From contig NZ_JAPDHX010000001.1 in the NCBI RefSeq assembly GCF_025972045.1, positions 209,181 to 273,180 on the forward strand: 64,000 bases of DNA. The letters are read 5' to 3'. The position numbers were made by a program, and so were the translations under genes. This stretch comes from Micropruina sonneratiae. GTDB lineage: Bacteria > Actinomycetota > Actinomycetes > Propionibacteriales > Propionibacteriaceae. Under the pieces are notes generated by a model that was not told where the DNA came from, did no database searches, and saw nothing but the letters and a program-made list of their open reading frames with translations. Below are positions 61,410 to 64,000 of the stretch, in pieces. How positions within the stretch are numbered: the stretch's first letter is position 1; every line of letters starts with the position of its first letter.

Positions 61410-62398
61410 CAGTTGGCCCCCGAGAATTCCTTGTAGCGGGAGATGATCAGCCGGGCTCCGGCGTTGACCAGCAGGGTGATCACGAACAGCACCAGGCCGC
61501 CGGCGATCAACTGGTTGGTCTTCAGGCCGTAGGCCTCGGGGAAGTTCTGGGCGATGACGGCGGCGATGGTGTTGGGGTTCTGCGAGGTGAGGATCTGGAA
61601 GTGCACGACCGCGGCGCCCGAGAGCACCATGGCGACCGCCATCGTCTCGCCGAGTGCCCGGCCCAGACCGAGCATGACGGCGCTGATGATGCCGGCCCGG
61701 GCGAATGGCAGCACCGCCATCGTGATCATCTCCCAGCGGGTCGCGCCCAGCGCGAGCGCCGCCTCCTCGTGCAGCATCGGGGTCTGCAGGAAGACCTCCC
61801 GGGACAGCGAGGTGATGATCGGCAGAATCATCACCGCCAGCACGATCGCGGCGGTGAGCAGCGTCCGGCCGGTGCCGGACGGCTGGCCGGCGAAGAACGG
61901 GATCCAGCCCAGGTAGGTGTTCAGCCACAGGTACAGCGGCTGCACGGCGGGGGCCAGCACGATGCTGCCCCACAGGCCGAAGACCACCGACGGCACCGCC
62001 GCCAGCAGGTCGATCACGTAGCCCAGACCGGCGGCCAGCCGGCGCGGCGCGTAGTGGGAGATGAACAGGGCGATGCCGATCGACACCGGCACCGCCATCA
62101 GCAGCGCCCAGAACGACGCCCACACGGTGCCCCAGGCGAACGGCAGGATCCAGGACAGGAACGGGCCGTAGCCCTGCGCCTGCAGCACCTCGGGTGAGGT
62201 GGTCAGCGCTGGGAAGGCCTGCATCAGCAGGAAGCCGGCGACCGCGGCGAGGATGACCAGGATCGCAACGCCCGAGCCGGTCGAGAGCCCGCTGAACACG
62301 CGGTCGCCTAGTCGCCGCAGCGGACGGCCGGGACCGCCGGGCCGCTCGGGCGAGGGGCTGGGGGTCACCTCCTGGGTGGACTGCGTCACGGTTGCCAT
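61409..62398 (-). CDS. pstC: Phosphate ABC transporter permease PstC
   Basis: The other permease (329 residues) with six TM helices. The cytoplasmic EAA-like loop is EAALALGATRWEMITMAVLP; the conserved SVVFGLWGSIVLAP and GLGRALGETMAVAMVLSG follow. A Pro-rich N-terminal stretch (TPSPSPERPGGPGRPL) is not conserved. No strong ribosome binding site precedes ATG 62398. It is separated from pstS by 84 bases containing a strong hairpin. Confidence 0.96.
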   Translation of the reverse strand: MATVTQSTQEVTPSPSPERPGGPGRPLRRLGDRVFSGLSTGSGVAILVILAAVAGFLLMQAFPALTTSPEVLQAQGYGPFLSWILPFAWGTVWASFWALLMAVPVSIGIALFISHYAPRRLAAGLGYVIDLLAAVPSVVFGLWGSIVLAPAVQPLYLWLNTYLGWIPFFAGQPSGTGRTLLTAAIVLAVMILPIITSLSREVFLQTPMLHEEAALALGATRWEMITMAVLPFARAGIISAVMLGLGRALGETMAVAMVLSGAAVVHFQILTSQNPNTIAAVIAQNFPEAYGLKTNQLIAGGLVLFVITLLVNAGARLIISRYKEFSGAN

Positions 62399-62440
62399 CT
62401 TTCGCTCACTCTTGGTGGGAGGCTAGAGGATCGGGACCAT

Positions 62441-62476
62441 CCAGCGCCCGCCCGGCGGAAACCGGGCGGGCGCTGG
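62441..62476 (-). terminator. Intercistronic hairpin between pstS and pstC
   Basis: A perfect 15-bp stem (CCAGCGCCCGCCCGG and its complement) with a six-base loop lies 6 bases after the pstS stop. No T run follows on the minus strand, so it is more likely to stop only part of the transcription or protect the pstS mRNA than to end it fully. Confidence 0.75.
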
Positions 62477-62482
62477 CCGGAC

Positions 62483-63574
62483 TCACTTGATCGACGCGAC
62501 CGCCGCTGCGACCTTGGCCTGCATGTCGGCGCTCAGCGGCGCACTGCCGGCGGCTTCGGCGGCCGCCTGCTGGCCCTCGGCGGACGCCACGTAGCCGATG
62601 AAGCTCTTCACCAGCTCGGCCGTGGCGGAGTCCTTGTAGGCCTCGCAGACCAGCGCGTACGAGACCAGCACGGCCGGGTAGGCGCCCTCGGCCTTGCGGT
62701 TCAGCGTCAGCGCGAGGTCATGCTCGGAGCGGCCGGAGATCGTCTCGGAGGCGTCCACCACCTTGGCCGCCGCCTCCGCGGTCGGCTGCAGCCACTCGTC
62801 GCCGACCTGCAGTTGGGCGTGGCTGACCTCCCTGGCTGCGGAGGCGTCCGCGTAGCCGATCGTGTTGGTGCCGGTCGACACGGCGTCCACCACCGCCGAG
62901 GTGCCCTTGGCGGCCTCGCCGCCGAACGCGGCCGGGAAGGTGTCGGACGCCTCCTCGCTCCACACCGACGGTGCGGCCTGGTGCAGGTAGTCGGTGAAGT
63001 TGTTGGTGGTGCCCGAGTCGTCGGAGCGGTGCACCGCGGTGATGGCGGCATCGGGCAGCTTCGCGTCGGGGTTGGTGGCAACGATGGCCTCGTCGTTCCA
63101 CTTGGTGATCGTGCCCGCGAAGATGCCGGCCACGGTGTCGGCGTCCAGCTTCAGTTCGTCGACTCCTTCGACGTTGAAGATGACGGCGATCGGGGAGATG
63201 TAGACCGGCAGGTCGAGAGCGTTGGATTCGGCGGTGCAGCCGGCGAACTTGCCCGCGCCCATCTCCTCGTCCTGGAACGGACGATCAGAGCCGGCGTACT
63301 GCACGGCGCCGGACGTGAACGCCTCACGGCCCGCGCCGGAGCCGTCGGGGGAGTAGTTGATGGTGACGCCGGAGTGGGCGGACTGGTAGTCGGCGATCCA
63401 CTTCTGCTGCGCCGCGGACATCGACGAAGCGCCCTTGCCGGCCAGCGTGCTGGACGCGGCGGTGCCGCTGGTCCCAGTGCCCGGGTCGGCGGGTTCGTTG
63501 GCTGCGCAGGCGGACAGAGTCAGCGCAGCCGCGGCAATCAGTGCCACCGGCGCGCCGAGCTTGGAGATCTTCAC
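62483..63574 (-). CDS. pstS: Phosphate-binding lipoprotein PstS
   Basis: The extracellular phosphate receptor of the Pst importer; 363 residues. Signal MKISKLGAPVALIAAAALTLSAC ends in lipobox LSAC at Cys23. Phosphate-contacting features: GKGASSMSAAQQKWI, VTINYSPDGSGAGREAFTSG, YAGSDRPF, VHRSDDSGTTNNF and VVDAVSTGTNTIGY. GTG at 63574 follows AAAGGAAA; the longer frame lacks a signal sequence. The upstream PHO box implies induction by low phosphate through PhoP. Confidence 0.96.
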   Translation of the reverse strand: MKISKLGAPVALIAAAALTLSACAANEPADPGTGTSGTAASSTLAGKGASSMSAAQQKWIADYQSAHSGVTINYSPDGSGAGREAFTSGAVQYAGSDRPFQDEEMGAGKFAGCTAESNALDLPVYISPIAVIFNVEGVDELKLDADTVAGIFAGTITKWNDEAIVATNPDAKLPDAAITAVHRSDDSGTTNNFTDYLHQAAPSVWSEEASDTFPAAFGGEAAKGTSAVVDAVSTGTNTIGYADASAAREVSHAQLQVGDEWLQPTAEAAAKVVDASETISGRSEHDLALTLNRKAEGAYPAVLVSYALVCEAYKDSATAELVKSFIGYVASAEGQQAAAEAAGSAPLSADMQAKVAAAVASIK

Positions 63575-63650
63575 GGCTTTCCTTTCGCGAACGTTGGAGC
63601 GACTCGCTCCGCGAAGCACGCTAGGCAGCCCAGGAAACCGAATGGGGGCT

Positions 63651-63672
63651 CTTGGGTGAACAGCCGGTGAAC
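63651..63672 (-). promoter_or_regulatory. PHO box (PhoP-binding direct repeats)
   Basis: On the minus strand two adjacent 11-bp units read GTTCACCGGCT and GTTCACCCAAG, sharing GTTCACC. This is the layout of PhoP boxes in actinobacteria. They lie about 80-100 bases upstream of pstS; a candidate -10 TAGCGT is at 63623-63618. Confidence 0.78.
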
Positions 63673-63697
63673 TCCGTATCGCTGCTTGTCAGCAGGG

Positions 63698-64000
63698 TCA
63701 AACGCGGGGTTTGTGCCACTCGACGCTGACGGTCTCGCCGGTCGGCGACAGGTGCGCGACCAGTACCGCGGCGGTCAGCATCGGCCGGTCGGGAACCCCC
63801 AGCGCGTCCAGCATCAGCGGCAGCACGGGGCGGTGGCCGCAGATGGCTCGGGGCACCCCGGAGGCGGCGGTCTGGCCGATGAGCCGTTTCATCAGCTTGC
63901 GGACGGCCTCGGGATGGTCCTTCGCCTGTTCCTCCGACAGCGTCGACCACCCCTTCACGTCGAGCCGTTGCGCCTTCGCGTACGGGCCCAACGTGCTCAT
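63698..64000 (-). CDS. Histidine phosphatase, MutT1-like C-terminus (partial)
   Basis: At least the last 100 residues of a protein that runs off the window; the ATG at 64000 need not be its true start. CGHRPVLPLMLDALG fits the second catalytic His region of the histidine phosphatase fold, and the end AAVLVAHLSPTGETVSVEWHKPRV is typical of actinobacterial MutT1, in which a NUDIX domain precedes this fold. In that family the enzyme clears 8-oxo-GTP. Only the C-terminal domain can be seen, so the NUDIX part is assumed. The neighbouring pst genes suggest phosphate metabolism. Confidence 0.65.
   Translation of the reverse strand: MSTLGPYAKAQRLDVKGWSTLSEEQAKDHPEAVRKLMKRLIGQTAASGVPRAICGHRPVLPLMLDALGVPDRPMLTAAVLVAHLSPTGETVSVEWHKPRV

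Noticed and set aside
63596-63610. Inverted repeat GGAGCGA-C-TCGCTCC in the pstS leader
   Set aside because: Seven-base arms with a one-base centre cannot form a useful hairpin, and no regulator is known for it. Noted only as a possible minor operator.

Overview
The window is chromosomal DNA from a high-GC actinobacterium. The evidence is mycothione reductase (mycothiol chemistry), Lsr2, ClpC, the 33-residue ribosomal protein bS22 next to proC and a small HTH gene (an order also known in mycobacteria), the System II cytochrome c cluster and a one-chain acyl-CoA carboxylase. A propionibacterial relative is possible, but the genus cannot be fixed from sequence reading alone. No rRNA, tRNA, CRISPR array, prophage or intact insertion sequence was seen. 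No gap between genes exceeds about 300 bases.

Layout. 1-4.3 kb: a GH13 alpha-glucosidase (cut by the window edge) diverges from a LacI-type repressor over a double palindromic operator. A penicillin-binding-protein-like gene that lacks its catalytic motifs and a small lipoprotein follow. 4.3-11.1 kb: a secreted subtilisin-like protease with an S/P/T repeat linker, a VanZ-RDD membrane protein and a 710-residue Glu/Arg/Ala-rich coiled-coil protein. 11.3-19.2 kb: multidomain acyl-CoA carboxylase, an ACT-domain protein, aldose 1-epimerase and YaaA. 19.2-24.5 kb: a VOC protein, a broken YciI/DGPF gene, family 5 uracil-DNA glycosylase, a zinc alcohol dehydrogenase, exonuclease III, a zinc-ribbon membrane protein, SixA and pyrophosphatase.

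24.5-35.5 kb: the conserved D-Ala-D-Ala carboxypeptidase / zincin / tilS / hpt / ftsH / folE block, then folP-folB-folK-DUF3180. The folate genes are split by a 1.4-kb insertion carrying an AbiEi/Vsr-like gene, flanked by a hairpin on the left and a four-copy inverted-repeat cluster on the right. 35.5-44.2 kb: lsr2, clpC (with what look like ClgR and SigR/SigH-type control sites), mutY, disA, radA and accessory genes. 44.3-49.7 kb: a sugar-phosphate isomerase-like protein, a CPBP protease, an M23-like protein, asd-proC, an HTH gene, bS22, a glutaredoxin-like protein and an SRPBCC protein. 49.8-54.3 kb: the ResA-CcdA-ResB-CcsB cytochrome c maturation operon. 54.4-59.5 kb: an acyl-CoA ligase, mycothione reductase, a GH3 lipoprotein and a DUF2510 protein. 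59.5-63.7 kb: the pstSCAB phosphate transporter with a PHO box and an intercistronic hairpin. A partial MutT1/histidine-phosphatase gene closes the window.

Two themes stand out. First, about 16 genes have a TANNNT -10 hexamer exactly 6-7 bases before the start codon, the signature of leaderless mRNAs; in two cases the upstream gene's TAG stop codon is the first half of that hexamer. Second, several regulatory sites are readable by eye: the LacI operator, a ClgR-like palindrome, a GGAAC-N18-GTT element and the PHO box.
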